Below are positions 15,264 through 22,600 of a stretch of DNA of 28,061 nucleotides, piece after piece. The translations under genes were made by a program, and so were the position numbers. Numbering within the stretch: the stretch's first letter is position 1; every line of letters starts with the position of its first letter. The DNA lies in NCBI GenBank assembly GCA_910585735.1, contig CAJUEU010000024.1:1-28061 (forward strand), read 5' to 3'. The stretch is from an uncultured Oscillospiraceae bacterium (GTDB taxonomy: Bacteria > Bacillota > Clostridia > Oscillospirales > Oscillospiraceae). Under the pieces are notes generated by a model. The model was not told where the DNA came from. It ran no database searches and saw only the letters and a list, made by a program, of their open reading frames with translations.

Positions 15264-16793
15264 ATGGAAGTTTTTCTTAAGCTCATCCCGGTCATTGTCG
15301 TTGCTCTTCTGGTCATCCTGACCCTCACCCTGGGCTACGTCAAGTCGCCCCCCGACACCGCCTACATCATTTCCGGCTTCCGTAAGCCCCGGACCCTGAT
15401 CGGGCGGGCCGGCATCCGCATCCCCTTCCTGGAGCGGCTGGATAAGCTGTCCCTGAAAATGTTCTCGGTAGACGTGAAAACCACCGACTATGTGCCCAAC
15501 GCCGAGTACATCAATGTAAAGGTGGACGCCACCGTTAAGATCCGCATTGGGCAGAGCCCTGAGATGATGGCCCTGGCCGCCAAGTTCTTCCTCAACGAAA
15601 AGGAGTCTGTCATCATCAGCCGTGTCCAGGACACCCTGGAGGGCAACATGCGTGAGATCATCGGCCAGATGAAGCTTTCCGAGATGGTCACCGACCGTAA
15701 GGCCTTCGGAGAGCGGGTCCAGGCCAACGCCGTGCCCGACCTGGCTAAGATGGGCCTGGAGCTCATGAGCTTCAACGTCCAGTCCTTCTCGGACCAGAAC
15801 GGGGTCATCGACGACCTGGGTATCGACAACGTGTCCCGGATCAAAAAGGACGCCTCCATCGCCAAGGCCCAGGCCGAGCGTGACATTGCCATCGCCCAGG
15901 CCCAGGCCGCCAAGGAGGCCAACGACGCCAAGGTCCAGTCCGACATGGAGATCGCTGAAAAGCAGACCACTCTGGCCATCCGTGAGGCCGAGCTGAAGCA
16001 GCAGGCCGACGTGAAAAAGGCTGAGGCCGACGCCGCCTACTCCATCCAGGAGCAGGCTCAGCGCAAAACCATCGAAGTAGCCTCCGCCAACGCCGACATC
16101 GCCAAGGCGGAGCGGGAGGCCGAACTGAAGGCCAAGGAAGTGGACGTGACCAAGCAGACCCTGGACGCCCAGGTCCGTGCCAAGGCGGACGCCGAGCGCT
16201 ACCGCCAGCAGCAGGAGTCCGAGGCTGAGCTCTTCAAGCGCCAGAAGGAAGCCGAAGCCCAGCTCTTTGAGCGTGAGAAGGAAGCCGAGGCCGTGAAGAA
16301 GCAGGCCGAGGCTGAGAAGTTCGCCCGGGAGCAGGAGGCCGCCGGTATCGCCGCCGTGGGCCGTGCCGAGGCTGAGGCCATCCGTGCCAAGGCTCTGGCC
16401 GAGGCCGAGGGTATCGACAAGAAGGCCGAAGCTATGGCCAAGTACGGCGAGGCCGCCATTGTGGAGATGGTCATGGCCGCCCTGCCCGAGATCGCCAGAG
16501 GCGTGGCCGAGCCTCTCAGCAAGGTGGACAAGATCACCATGTACGGCGAGGGCAACAGCGCCAAGCTCCTCTCCGACATCGTCAACGGCACCACCCAAGT
16601 CACTGAGGGCTTTACCGCCGGTATGGGCATTGACCTGAAGAGTCTGCTGGCTGGCCTGCTGGGCGGCAAGCTTGCCGCTGGCGAGAACCAGCTGGGCAAC
16701 ACCTTCATCATCGGCGGGCCCCAAGGGGCCCCCGCCGCGCAGGAGGAAGTCCCCTCCGTTCCCTCCGACGAGGGGCCCAATAAGGAGCAGTGA
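15264..16793 (+). CDS. floT: Flotillin-like SPFH/band 7 membrane scaffold protein
   Basis: Flotillins organise membrane microdomains and scaffold signalling and secretion complexes. The 509-residue protein has one N-terminal membrane helix (residues 5-25), an SPFH domain (about 30-200, with FSVDVKTTDYVPNAEYINVKVDATV), a long Ala/Glu/Lys-rich coiled coil (about 195-410, with many EAE and KAE heptads) and a C-terminal segment with GNTFIIGG. The start follows AAAAGGAG. Length and layout match YuaG/FloT of Bacillus. The usual partner, an NfeD-like protein, is not adjacent; the gene is a single unit with its own promoter and terminator. The repetitive coiled coil produces a 487-codon open frame on the opposite strand that is a shadow. 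Confidence 0.95.
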   Translation: MEVFLKLIPVIVVALLVILTLTLGYVKSPPDTAYIISGFRKPRTLIGRAGIRIPFLERLDKLSLKMFSVDVKTTDYVPNAEYINVKVDATVKIRIGQSPEMMALAAKFFLNEKESVIISRVQDTLEGNMREIIGQMKLSEMVTDRKAFGERVQANAVPDLAKMGLELMSFNVQSFSDQNGVIDDLGIDNVSRIKKDASIAKAQAERDIAIAQAQAAKEANDAKVQSDMEIAEKQTTLAIREAELKQQADVKKAEADAAYSIQEQAQRKTIEVASANADIAKAEREAELKAKEVDVTKQTLDAQVRAKADAERYRQQQESEAELFKRQKEAEAQLFEREKEAEAVKKQAEAEKFAREQEAAGIAAVGRAEAEAIRAKALAEAEGIDKKAEAMAKYGEAAIVEMVMAALPEIARGVAEPLSKVDKITMYGEGNSAKLLSDIVNGTTQVTEGFTAGMGIDLKSLLAGLLGGKLAAGENQLGNTFIIGGPQGAPAAQEEVPSVPSDEGPNKEQ

Positions 16794-16820
16794 CCGTCCC
16801 TATAGAAGAGCGTACCGAAA

Positions 16821-16853
16821 GGGGCCGCGGAATTTCCGCGGCCCCTTACTTTC
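16821..16853 (+). terminator. Terminator after the flotillin gene
   Basis: A 10- to 12-bp GC-rich stem (16821-16832 with 16834-16845) is followed by TTACTTTCT. Confidence 0.85.
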
Positions 16854-16880
16854 TGCTTTATCATCCCTCGCACTTTCAAA

Positions 16881-17013
16881 AAAGCCTTCCAAAAAGTCAG
16901 GGAGGTTTCCTCCTCAAGGACTTTCCGGAAAGGCTTTTCGTAATTTCATATTAGCTGGCCGGGGAACGATACACGTTCCCCGGTTTACCCAGCCTTGGGA
17001 CAAAATGTCCCAA
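16881..17013. repeat. Three consecutive stem-loops
   Basis: Between the flotillin terminator and the XRE terminator are an extended hairpin at 16881-16938 (several stacked helices around GGAGG-TTT-CCTCC), a perfect 10-bp hairpin at 16959-16968/16974-16983, and an 8-bp hairpin at 16995-17002/17006-17013. No coding sequence is seen. Confidence 0.7.
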
Positions 17014-17016
17014 AGC

Positions 17017-17053
17017 AAAAGGCGGGTGCTGGAATCTCCAGCACCCGCCTTTT
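17017..17053 (-). terminator. Terminator of the XRE gene
   Basis: A 17-bp stem including the A/T flanks (17017-17033 with 17037-17053) and a three-base loop lie immediately after the XRE stop. It also has a T run on the plus strand. Confidence 0.9.
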
Positions 17054-17054
17054 A

Positions 17055-17363
17055 TTATCGTTTTAGACCTTGTGCAATAGCAATCAAATGATTTAACTGT
17101 TCCCAGTTTAATCCTTTTGCGGCTTCGTCAAGCTCGTGTATCTTTGTTGGAAGCGCAGTCCCTTCATCAAAAAACTCTTTGGGGCTTATTTGCAGATACT
17201 CACAAATATAAAAAAATACCTGCATGGAAGGATAACTGCGCCCATTCTCTATGTTGTTAATGTAACTTTCGCTCTGTCCAATGGATAAACTCATCTCTCT
17301 TGCAGAGACACCTTTGCTTATCCTTAACGTTGCCAAGCGAGCACTAAAAGAAAAATCTTCCAA
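17055..17363 (-). CDS. XRE family transcriptional regulator
   Basis: The 102-residue product is a single HTH_3 domain: LATLRISKGVSAREMSLSIGQSESYINNIENG (about residues 9-40), followed by PSMQVFFYICEYLQISPKEFFDE. This is a common small Clostridia repressor-like protein. The start is a TTG at 17363; a stop codon lies directly upstream in frame, so there is no earlier choice. Its ribosome site (GAGGGTG) is in the loop of a perfect inverted repeat whose 3' arm contains the start codon, suggesting autoregulation. It is a single gene with a terminator 2 bases after its stop. The target genes are unknown. Confidence 0.88.
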   Translation of the reverse strand: MEDFSFSARLATLRISKGVSAREMSLSIGQSESYINNIENGRSYPSMQVFFYICEYLQISPKEFFDEGTALPTKIHELDEAAKGLNWEQLNHLIAIAQGLKR

Positions 17364-17390
17364 TTATCATCACCCTCACGATGATAATTG
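17361..17390 (-). promoter_or_regulatory. Perfect inverted repeat over the XRE start
   Basis: CAATTATCATC (17361-17371) and GATGATAATTG (17380-17390) are exact complements with an 8-base spacer. In the mRNA the spacer carries the Shine-Dalgarno GAGGGT and the 3' arm ends in the TTG start codon. It may be an operator for the XRE protein, a translation-blocking hairpin, or both. Confidence 0.75.
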
Positions 17391-17536
17391 TACTATATAT
17401 ACCCCATCTTTATACCGCTTTTGTTCATCAATAACGTTTGATATATATAAACAAAATAGGCATGCTGGATAAAACGGATATTTGAGGAAGATGCAATGAC
17501 TAAAAGAGGGCTTAACTCTGCCGGAGGTATAAAAAG

Positions 17537-17640
17537 TGCGGAGTGGCGGGACTTGAACTCACGGGGGCTTCGCTCTCGCCCCCGCCAGCGGCAAATCTCA
17601 TTGGAGGCCGTGAGTTCCCCCTTCAGTCCCCACACCAACA
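17537..17640. repeat. Fold-back element with tRNA-3'-end-like ends
   Basis: The minus-strand sequence complementary to 17537-17564 (CCGTGAGTTCAAGTCCCGCC then ACTCCGCA) resembles a tRNA T-arm and acceptor. A diverged inverted copy (GGCCGTGAGTTC and onward) lies at 17606-17636 on the plus strand. The two ends could pair. Together with 17674-17718 this makes three related segments in alternating orientation. No intact tRNA is present. The whole 17364-18024 stretch holds no convincing protein gene. Confidence 0.5.
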
Positions 17641-17674
17641 AAAAAGAGTAACCTTTCGGTTACTCTTTTTTGTT
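17637..17674. terminator. Hairpin terminator after the tRNA 3' fragment
   Basis: A perfect 17-bp stem (17637-17653 with 17658-17674), loop TTTC, with A and T runs in both arms. On the minus strand it directly follows the CCA of the tRNA-like fragment, the usual position of a tRNA gene terminator. Confidence 0.85.
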
Positions 17675-17718
17675 GGTCCGAGTGGCGAGACTTGAACTCA
17701 CGGCCTCTTGACCCCCAG
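17674..17718 (-). other. 3' half of a tRNA-Pro(GGG) gene, likely att site
   Basis: Read on the minus strand, 17718 to 17674 gives CTGGGGG (an anticodon loop with GGG), TCAAG (3' anticodon stem), a five-base variable loop, a T arm GTGAG-TTCAAGT-CTCGC that pairs, an acceptor strand CACTCGG, discriminator A and CCA. The matching 5' half is absent: the bases before the loop do not pair with TCAAG. A break exactly at the anticodon loop is typical of tyrosine-integrase crossover sites, so this looks like the displaced tRNA end of an integrated element lying to the right. Identification as proline is inferred from the anticodon loop only. Confidence 0.6.
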
Positions 17719-17783
17719 GGGCCCGAAACCAAAAATGCAGTGATACGGAAAAAGATAAAACGCAGTATTTCCAATGGTTCAAG

Positions 17784-17816
17784 CAGGGCGGCACTCTCAT
17801 TGAGTACCGCCCTGTT
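17784..17816. terminator. Hairpin inside the putative island end
   Basis: A 13-bp stem with one mismatch (17784-17796 with 17802-17814) is followed by TTTCGC. No adjacent gene explains it. Confidence 0.55.
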
Positions 17817-17835
17817 TCGCTACTTTCCGGGCTCA

Positions 17836-17857
17836 TTCTGGTATGCGTTCTGGTACG
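17836..17857. repeat. Direct repeats, possible integrase arm sites
   Basis: TTCTGGTATG (17836-17845) and TTCTGGTACG (17848-17857) repeat with a 12-base period about 120 bases from the putative att core, followed by GTACGGTTTCGTAC. Spacing and place would suit arm-type binding sites; this is speculative. Confidence 0.35.
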
Positions 17858-17967
17858 GTTTCGTACTGTAATCCATATAAAAGCAGAAAATGGCGGTATT
17901 TCCCCTCAAATATATTATACCATGTCAAAAAATGAAGGGCAAATTTTTGAAAATTGATTGGAATTAA

Positions 17968-17994
17968 GCCGAAATATGCCTCAATTTGAGGTAT
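17968..17994 (-). repeat. 27-bp palindromic interspersed repeat, copy 2
   Basis: On the minus strand it reads ATACCTCAAATTGAGGCATA followed by TTTCGGC. It lies 30 bases after the stop of the glycosidase gene. Confidence 0.75.
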
Positions 17995-18024
17995 GTTTTT
18001 TATGACTTGCCTATTACCCAGAAA

Positions 18025-19557
18025 TTAGTCCAAATCCTGCCCGTTGCTGGCAATGACCTTCTTGTACCAATAGAAGCTATCCTTGCGGATGCGCTGATAG
18101 GTACCGTGACCGGCATCATCGGCGTCCACATAGATAAAGCCATAGCGTTTGGACATCTGGCCGGTGGAGCAGCTAATGAGGTCAATACAACCCCAGGGGG
18201 TATAGCCCATCACATCTACGCCGTCCAGCTCGATGGCGTCCCCGATGGCCTGAATATGCTTTTTCAGATAGTCGATACGGTAGGGGTCATGGACAGTACC
18301 GTCAGGCTCCACCACATCTTTAGCGCCCAGACCGTTCTCCACGATGAAAATCGGCTTGTGATAGCGGTCATAAAGCGTGTTCAGAGCATAGCGCAAACCC
18401 ACCGGATCGATTTGCCAGCCCCACTCGCTTTTCTCCAGATAGGGATTGACGATGCTCCGGGTCAGGTTGGCCTCGGTGGTCTTGAGCCCATCGGGAGAGG
18501 CGGCCATAATGGAGGTCTGGTAGTAGCTGATGGCCACAAAATCCACTGTTCCTTCCTTCAGCAGCTCAAGGTCACCGGGCTGAATGGGCAGAGAGATCCC
18601 CTGGCTTTCCAGGACCTTCAGCTTATATTCAGGAAGATAGCCCCGAACCATCACATCTCCGTAGTAGTTCGTGGATTGGTCAAAAGAGCGTACCGCCGCC
18701 AAGCCATCCTCGGGCTTACAGGTGTTGGGGTATGGCGGCGAGTAGCTGATCATGCAGCCTATCTGGAACTGAGGATATTTTTCGTGGGCCAGCTTGACTA
18801 CTTTAGCGCTGGCTAACATCTGATGATAGGATGCGGTCTCCAGCAGGGCAGGGTCCTTGGAGAACACACCGGCGTTGGCATAAGCAATATGGACCATGGA
18901 GTTGATCTCGTTGAAGGTGAGCCAGTATTTTACCTTGTCCTTGTAGCGCTCAAATACGGTGGCCACATACTTTTCAAAGCAGGGCATGGTCCTTCTGTCG
19001 GCCCAGCCGTTCCACTTTTGGGCCAGATGAAGGGGCATCTCGTAGTGGGACAGGGTGACCACAGGTTCAATACCGTATTTCAGGCACTCGTCAAAGAGGC
19101 TGTCGTAGAAGGCCAGGCCGGCCTCATTGGGGGTCTCCTCCTCCCCGGTGGGAAAGATCCGGGTCCAAGCAATGGACATGCGGTAGCACTTAAAGCCCAT
19201 CTCGGCGAAGAGGGCGATGTCCTCCTTGTAGCGGTGGTAGTGGTCGCTGGCCACATTGCCGGGGTAGTATTCTCCCTCCAGCACATCAGGAATGCCTCGG
19301 TCAGGAAGAGTCTCCCGCTTGACCATCAAGGCTCCGCCGGTTTTGCTGCCATCCCGATAGGTGATGAAACGCATCTTCTTCATGTATTCCAGATGCTCAG
19401 GCGGGATGCCGGGCAGGTTGATGGGATAGCTGCTCAGACCGCCGCAGGTGAGGGTGTCGGCCACAGAGAGTCCTTTGCCGCCTTCATTATAGCCGCCTTC
19501 TACCTGGTTGGCGGCGGTGGCACCGCCCCAGAGGAAGGTTTTTGGAAATGCGCTCAT
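18025..19557 (-). CDS. GH1 6-phospho-beta-glucosidase
   Basis: The 510-residue enzyme hydrolyses 6-phospho-beta-glucosides delivered by the PTS, giving glucose 6-phosphate and an aglycone or sugar. GH1 hallmarks are present: FLWGGATAANQVEGG at the start, the acid/base Glu in TFNEIN (Glu217), the nucleophile Glu in IVENGLG (Glu407), and MSKRYGFIYVD (Ser469, Lys470, Tyr472), the phosphate-binding signature of 6-phospho enzymes. ATG 19557 follows GAGGAGGAA closely; ten further codons are open upstream but overlap the chbG stop. It is the last gene of the operon. Length is slightly above the usual 460-490. Substrate could be cellobiose-6-phosphate or an aryl glucoside. Confidence 0.95.
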   Translation of the reverse strand: MSAFPKTFLWGGATAANQVEGGYNEGGKGLSVADTLTCGGLSSYPINLPGIPPEHLEYMKKMRFITYRDGSKTGGALMVKRETLPDRGIPDVLEGEYYPGNVASDHYHRYKEDIALFAEMGFKCYRMSIAWTRIFPTGEEETPNEAGLAFYDSLFDECLKYGIEPVVTLSHYEMPLHLAQKWNGWADRRTMPCFEKYVATVFERYKDKVKYWLTFNEINSMVHIAYANAGVFSKDPALLETASYHQMLASAKVVKLAHEKYPQFQIGCMISYSPPYPNTCKPEDGLAAVRSFDQSTNYYGDVMVRGYLPEYKLKVLESQGISLPIQPGDLELLKEGTVDFVAISYYQTSIMAASPDGLKTTEANLTRSIVNPYLEKSEWGWQIDPVGLRYALNTLYDRYHKPIFIVENGLGAKDVVEPDGTVHDPYRIDYLKKHIQAIGDAIELDGVDVMGYTPWGCIDLISCSTGQMSKRYGFIYVDADDAGHGTYQRIRKDSFYWYKKVIASNGQDLD

Positions 19558-19570
19558 GCTGTATTCCTCC

Positions 19571-20338
19571 TCAGTTTCCAATGTCATCGTAGGAGATCAG
19601 TTCCACCTTCTGCCCCTCCAGCCAGGACTTGACTGTGGGATCGGTGAGCATGACCACCTCTTTGGTTCGGTTCAGGTTCAAACTGCTGGTCCGCATCAGG
19701 TAGTCGTCCACATAGCCGGGGTGGCAAACATAGACCCCGGGCAGGTCCCGCTTCGCGGTCAGGACCACCTGTTGCAAGGCCTGAAATGGGTCATAATCCG
19801 GAGAGAGATTGTTGATTCCCCAGCGATAGGTCTGCTCCGTACCCACCCGTGCGGTGGGCTGTCCATGAAGATACATTTCGCTGAATTTCAGGCGATGGGC
19901 CCGAGCCACCAGCTCAATGGCTCTCATGTAGTTGGGACTGCGGACGGCATGGCCCTCGAAGTAGCCGGGCTCCCGACCGGTGAGTTCCTTGAAACGGACA
20001 TACTGAGCCTCTACTTCAATAACGGCCTCATCCAGAAGGACAAAATCCTCAGCGGCAGTGCGATACTCCCGGCTGGATTTAAACTCTCCGCTGGGGCCCA
20101 AAAGTGAGGGAATGGCCTTGGGATCGGCGCATGGCTTTCCCACACAGATGTTGGTATGCTGGCCAATGCAGACATCTAAGTCCTGCACCAGCGCGAAACC
20201 GTGGGCGGCGGCAGGCATATTGGGCATCAGACCCACGCTCTGGGTCATGCCAAAACGGAGAACTTTTTCCAAGCCATAATTGACCGCTTCAGAGTAGCCC
20301 AGGTCATCCGAGCGGAGCAGGAGCCGAAGTGTTTCCAA
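19571..20338 (-). CDS. chbG: ChbG/YdjC family carbohydrate deacetylase
   Basis: ChbG-type enzymes remove an N-acetyl group from (phosphorylated) chito-oligosaccharides; other YdjC members act on different acylated sugars. Here RSDDLGYSEAVNYG carries the metal-binding Asp pair, with HTNICVGKP, YFEGHAVRS and VYVCHPGYVDD supplying the His ligands. The start is taken at TTG 20338, with AAAGGATGG eight bases upstream; a TTG at 20374 opens the same frame but falls in a terminator-like hairpin. The 255-residue product is of normal length. It lies 13 bases before the GH1 gene and after celB, so it belongs to the sugar operon and points to an acetylated beta-linked substrate. Confidence 0.88.
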   Translation of the reverse strand: METLRLLLRSDDLGYSEAVNYGLEKVLRFGMTQSVGLMPNMPAAAHGFALVQDLDVCIGQHTNICVGKPCADPKAIPSLLGPSGEFKSSREYRTAAEDFVLLDEAVIEVEAQYVRFKELTGREPGYFEGHAVRSPNYMRAIELVARAHRLKFSEMYLHGQPTARVGTEQTYRWGINNLSPDYDPFQALQQVVLTAKRDLPGVYVCHPGYVDDYLMRTSSLNLNRTKEVVMLTDPTVKSWLEGQKVELISYDDIGN

Positions 20339-20365
20339 AATAGATCCATCCTTTCTATGGTGAGA

Positions 20366-20411
20366 AAAAGGCAAAGCGTTCCGAAGGGAGAGTAATCTCC
20401 CTTCGGAGCGC
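20366..20411 (-). terminator. Hairpin between celB and chbG
   Basis: A 16-bp stem with one G-T pair (20376-20391 with 20396-20411) has a GTAA loop and TTTGCCTTTTT after it on the minus strand. Within the operon it should cause partial termination, lowering chbG and GH1 transcription relative to the PTS genes. Confidence 0.8.
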
Positions 20412-20427
20412 CTTGCGGAAAACTTGC

Positions 20428-21747
20428 TTACTGCTGGGCGGCCTCCAGGGCTTCATTTTCAGCCTCTTCCTTGCAGGCCATACGGTCAGCGATTTTCAGG
20501 AAGGGAATGTAGAGGGCCACGTTGATAATCACCAGGATAGTGCCCCACACGAAGCCGCTGATGGAGCTGTTCATAAAGGCCAGATAAATGGGAGTGGGGA
20601 TAGTGGTGGAGATCTGCGCACCGGTAATAGGAGCGATGAGACCGATCTTCATGACTGCCGTGGTGGACAGCAGGCTAATCACGGGAGACAGGATGAAGGG
20701 AATGGCCATCACCGGGTTCATAATCAGGGGGAAACCAAAGACGATGGGCTCGGTAATGTTAAAAAGAGAGGTGGGCAGAGCCAGCTTGCTCAGGCTCTTG
20801 TACTGCTTGGATTTGGCGAAAATGAGCATGGCAATGGTCAGGCCCAGAATACCCACATTGGTCATGCCGGTGACCATGCCCCACTCCAGATAAGGGACGG
20901 ACTCGCCGGCGGCGAAGGCGGCCACATTGGCGGCACCGGTGGCTTTCATGATAGGGCTGAAAGCAGCGTAGGTGACCAAACCGCCGTGGATGCCGAAAAT
21001 CCACAGAACCTTGGAGGCAACGCAGTAGAGCAGGGCACCGGCCATATTGGCTGTAGCTCCCATCAGGGGAGACTGGACGATGGTGTAAATCAGATTCTGC
21101 ATAGTACCGAAGGAAGTCAGAGAGACGATATACCGCAGGATCAGGAACACAATGAAGGTCAAGCCGCCGGGGATCATGGTCTCAAACATCTGGCCCACAG
21201 CAGGGGGCACCGAAGCGGGCATCTTGATGGTGATACCTTTCTTGACCAGGAGGATGTAGAGCCGGGATGCAACGATACCTGTCAGCATAGCCAGGAAGAT
21301 ACCCCGGGCCCCCATTCCGGTGAGCGGGATCACATTAAGGGCGGTACCGATTATGGTCTCTCCCTCGGCAGTCACCACTTGGGCCATACCGGAAAGAGGC
21401 GTCAGGATCATAAAGGCGCCAAAGGCGATGATCGCAGGGGCAAAGGGCTTTTCGTCAAAAGATCTTGCGGTTTCGTAGCCCATAGCCAATACCACCAGAA
21501 TAGCCACCAGGTCAGAGGTGATCGCTACGGGAATGGACAGGATATTTCCAATACCGCTGCTGGTCATGAAGGCCTGCCAAGCGGGGACGGGCAGGGACTT
21601 GACCAGGGAGAAAATAGAGCCGGCAATGGACAGGGCGGCAATGCTCATAAAGCCGTTGGTAATGATTTTGATATACCGCATCTGGGTGAACTTGGTAAGC
21701 TTTGCGGAAATGGCATCGATCTTGTCGTTGAAAGTTGCTTTACTCAT
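20428..21747 (-). CDS. celB: PTS EIIC, lactose/cellobiose family
   Basis: This 439-residue integral membrane permease moves a beta-linked disaccharide across the membrane while EIIB phosphorylates it. The family pattern is clear: about ten hydrophobic segments, FNITEPIVFGFPLIMNP (the conserved substrate loop with Glu), and IWGIHGG-like WIFGIHGGLV. ATG 21747 follows GAGGAG. It is third in the order EIIA-EIIB-EIIC. The name celB reflects the family; the real substrate may be cellobiose, chitobiose or another beta-glucoside. Confidence 0.95.
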   Translation of the reverse strand: MSKATFNDKIDAISAKLTKFTQMRYIKIITNGFMSIAALSIAGSIFSLVKSLPVPAWQAFMTSSGIGNILSIPVAITSDLVAILVVLAMGYETARSFDEKPFAPAIIAFGAFMILTPLSGMAQVVTAEGETIIGTALNVIPLTGMGARGIFLAMLTGIVASRLYILLVKKGITIKMPASVPPAVGQMFETMIPGGLTFIVFLILRYIVSLTSFGTMQNLIYTIVQSPLMGATANMAGALLYCVASKVLWIFGIHGGLVTYAAFSPIMKATGAANVAAFAAGESVPYLEWGMVTGMTNVGILGLTIAMLIFAKSKQYKSLSKLALPTSLFNITEPIVFGFPLIMNPVMAIPFILSPVISLLSTTAVMKIGLIAPITGAQISTTIPTPIYLAFMNSSISGFVWGTILVIINVALYIPFLKIADRMACKEEAENEALEAAQQ

Positions 21748-21794
21748 GAGGTTCTCCTCCTCTATTTTTTATTGGTTTTATGGATTAACAGGCC

Positions 21795-22097
21795 TCAGTC
21801 GCCCAGGGCGGTCTTGACCATGGCGATGACCTTGGCGCCATCCAGACGGCCATAGGAGACAGGATCAATGACTTGTACCGGCTTGCCGGGGCAGACGGCG
21901 GCCACCGCATCTTTCTCAAAACGGACCTGGGGGCCAAGCAGGATCATGTCGGCCTCGCTGCCCAGAGCCTTGGCCTCGGCTACCGGATGGGCCGAGATCC
22001 GGCAATCATAGCCAGCCTTGGCGGCAGCCTCTTTCATCCGCTGTACCATGACCCCTGTAGACATTCCTTGGGCACACAGCAGCAAAATGTTCCTCAT
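21795..22097 (-). CDS. celA: PTS EIIB, lactose/cellobiose family
   Basis: The 100-residue cytosolic phosphotransfer protein carries the active-site Cys8 in LLLCAQGMSTG, followed by VMVQRMKEAA. It takes phosphate from EIIA and passes it to the sugar bound by EIIC. Length and motif are typical. It starts at ATG 22097 with AAGGAGGAACTG upstream, 14 bases after the EIIA gene. Confidence 0.95.
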   Translation of the reverse strand: MRNILLLCAQGMSTGVMVQRMKEAAAKAGYDCRISAHPVAEAKALGSEADMILLGPQVRFEKDAVAAVCPGKPVQVIDPVSYGRLDGAKVIAMVKTALGD

Positions 22098-22111
22098 CTG
22101 ACAGTTCCTCC

Positions 22112-22420
22112 TTACTTCTTTTCTTTCAGGGTGGCCACCAGCTCGGTGGCCAGATCCTTCACGGTCATAGCGTTCATGATATGGTCCTGGGCGTGTACCA
22201 TCAGAAGACTCATGGGCACGCTCTGGCCCTGAAGCTCAGATTGGATCAGGTCAGTCTGGGCGTGATGGCAGCGAGTCAGGGCTTCACCACTTTGCTCCAG
22301 TAGGCTCTCAGCTTCCTCAAACCGACCAGCCCGAGCCTCCCGGATGGCCTGGATCGCCAAACTCCGGCCGTCGCCGGCGTTGACGATGAGTTCCATGACA
22401 ACAGCGTCCATATCCTCCAT
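22112..22420 (-). CDS. celC: PTS EIIA, lactose/cellobiose family
   Basis: The 102-residue helical protein forms a trimer in this family and carries phosphate on a His. The motif MVHAQDHIM gives His76 as the probable phosphorylation site with Asp79 as the structural partner. ATG 22420 follows GGGAGG. It is the first gene of the operon EIIA-EIIB-EIIC-chbG-GH1; upstream is 180 bp of control region. General PTS proteins (EI, HPr) are not in the window. Confidence 0.95.
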   Translation of the reverse strand: MEDMDAVVMELIVNAGDGRSLAIQAIREARAGRFEEAESLLEQSGEALTRCHHAQTDLIQSELQGQSVPMSLLMVHAQDHIMNAMTVKDLATELVATLKEKK

Positions 22421-22511
22421 GGCAGATCCTCCCTTCCTGTTGTGTCGTGGGTTTGGGGTTCCCCGTTGCTGATTTTAATGTACCAGCATTTCCTCTGAAT
22501 CTCCAGACACA

Positions 22512-22579
22512 AAAATACCAGGTGGCCTGTGGCAAATTTCCGTCATGTGACGGATTAACCAAAAGCGACCTGGTATTTT
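22512..22579 (-). promoter_or_regulatory. Nested stem-loop between the PRD gene and the operon
   Basis: A perfect 12-bp outer stem (22512-22523 with 22568-22579) encloses a second hairpin, TCCGTCA-TG-TGACGGA (22539-22554). On the minus strand it follows the regulator stop and is trailed by TTTTTGTG, so it may be the regulator's terminator, an operator or antiterminator target, or both. Confidence 0.6.
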
Positions 22580-22600
22580 GAGGTAATATGCTTTCTGATT

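Noticed and set aside
15261..16724. A 487-codon open frame on the minus strand opposite the flotillin gene.
   Set aside because: It is the mirror of the GC-rich Ala/Glu/Lys coiled-coil codons; its Leu/Gly/Val/His-rich product has no recognisable domain, and the plus-strand gene has a promoter, ribosome site and family motifs.
17393..17641. An 82-codon minus-strand frame upstream of the XRE gene.
   Set aside because: It runs through the tRNA-like repeats (SPREFKSRHS-type translation) and lacks a start signal.
17496..17645. A 49-codon plus-strand frame with a fair ribosome site across the tRNA-like fragments.
   Set aside because: Most of it reads through the inverted tRNA-like segments; such frames are classic artefacts over tRNA remnants.
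17820..17876. An 18-codon minus-strand mini-frame (MDYSTKPYQN...).
   Set aside because: It has no ribosome site and coincides with the direct repeats, which explain its repetitive residues.
20413..21855. A 480-codon plus-strand frame opposite celB and celA.
   Set aside because: It is Gly/His/Gln-rich antisense of the clear EIIC and EIIB genes and has no ribosome site.
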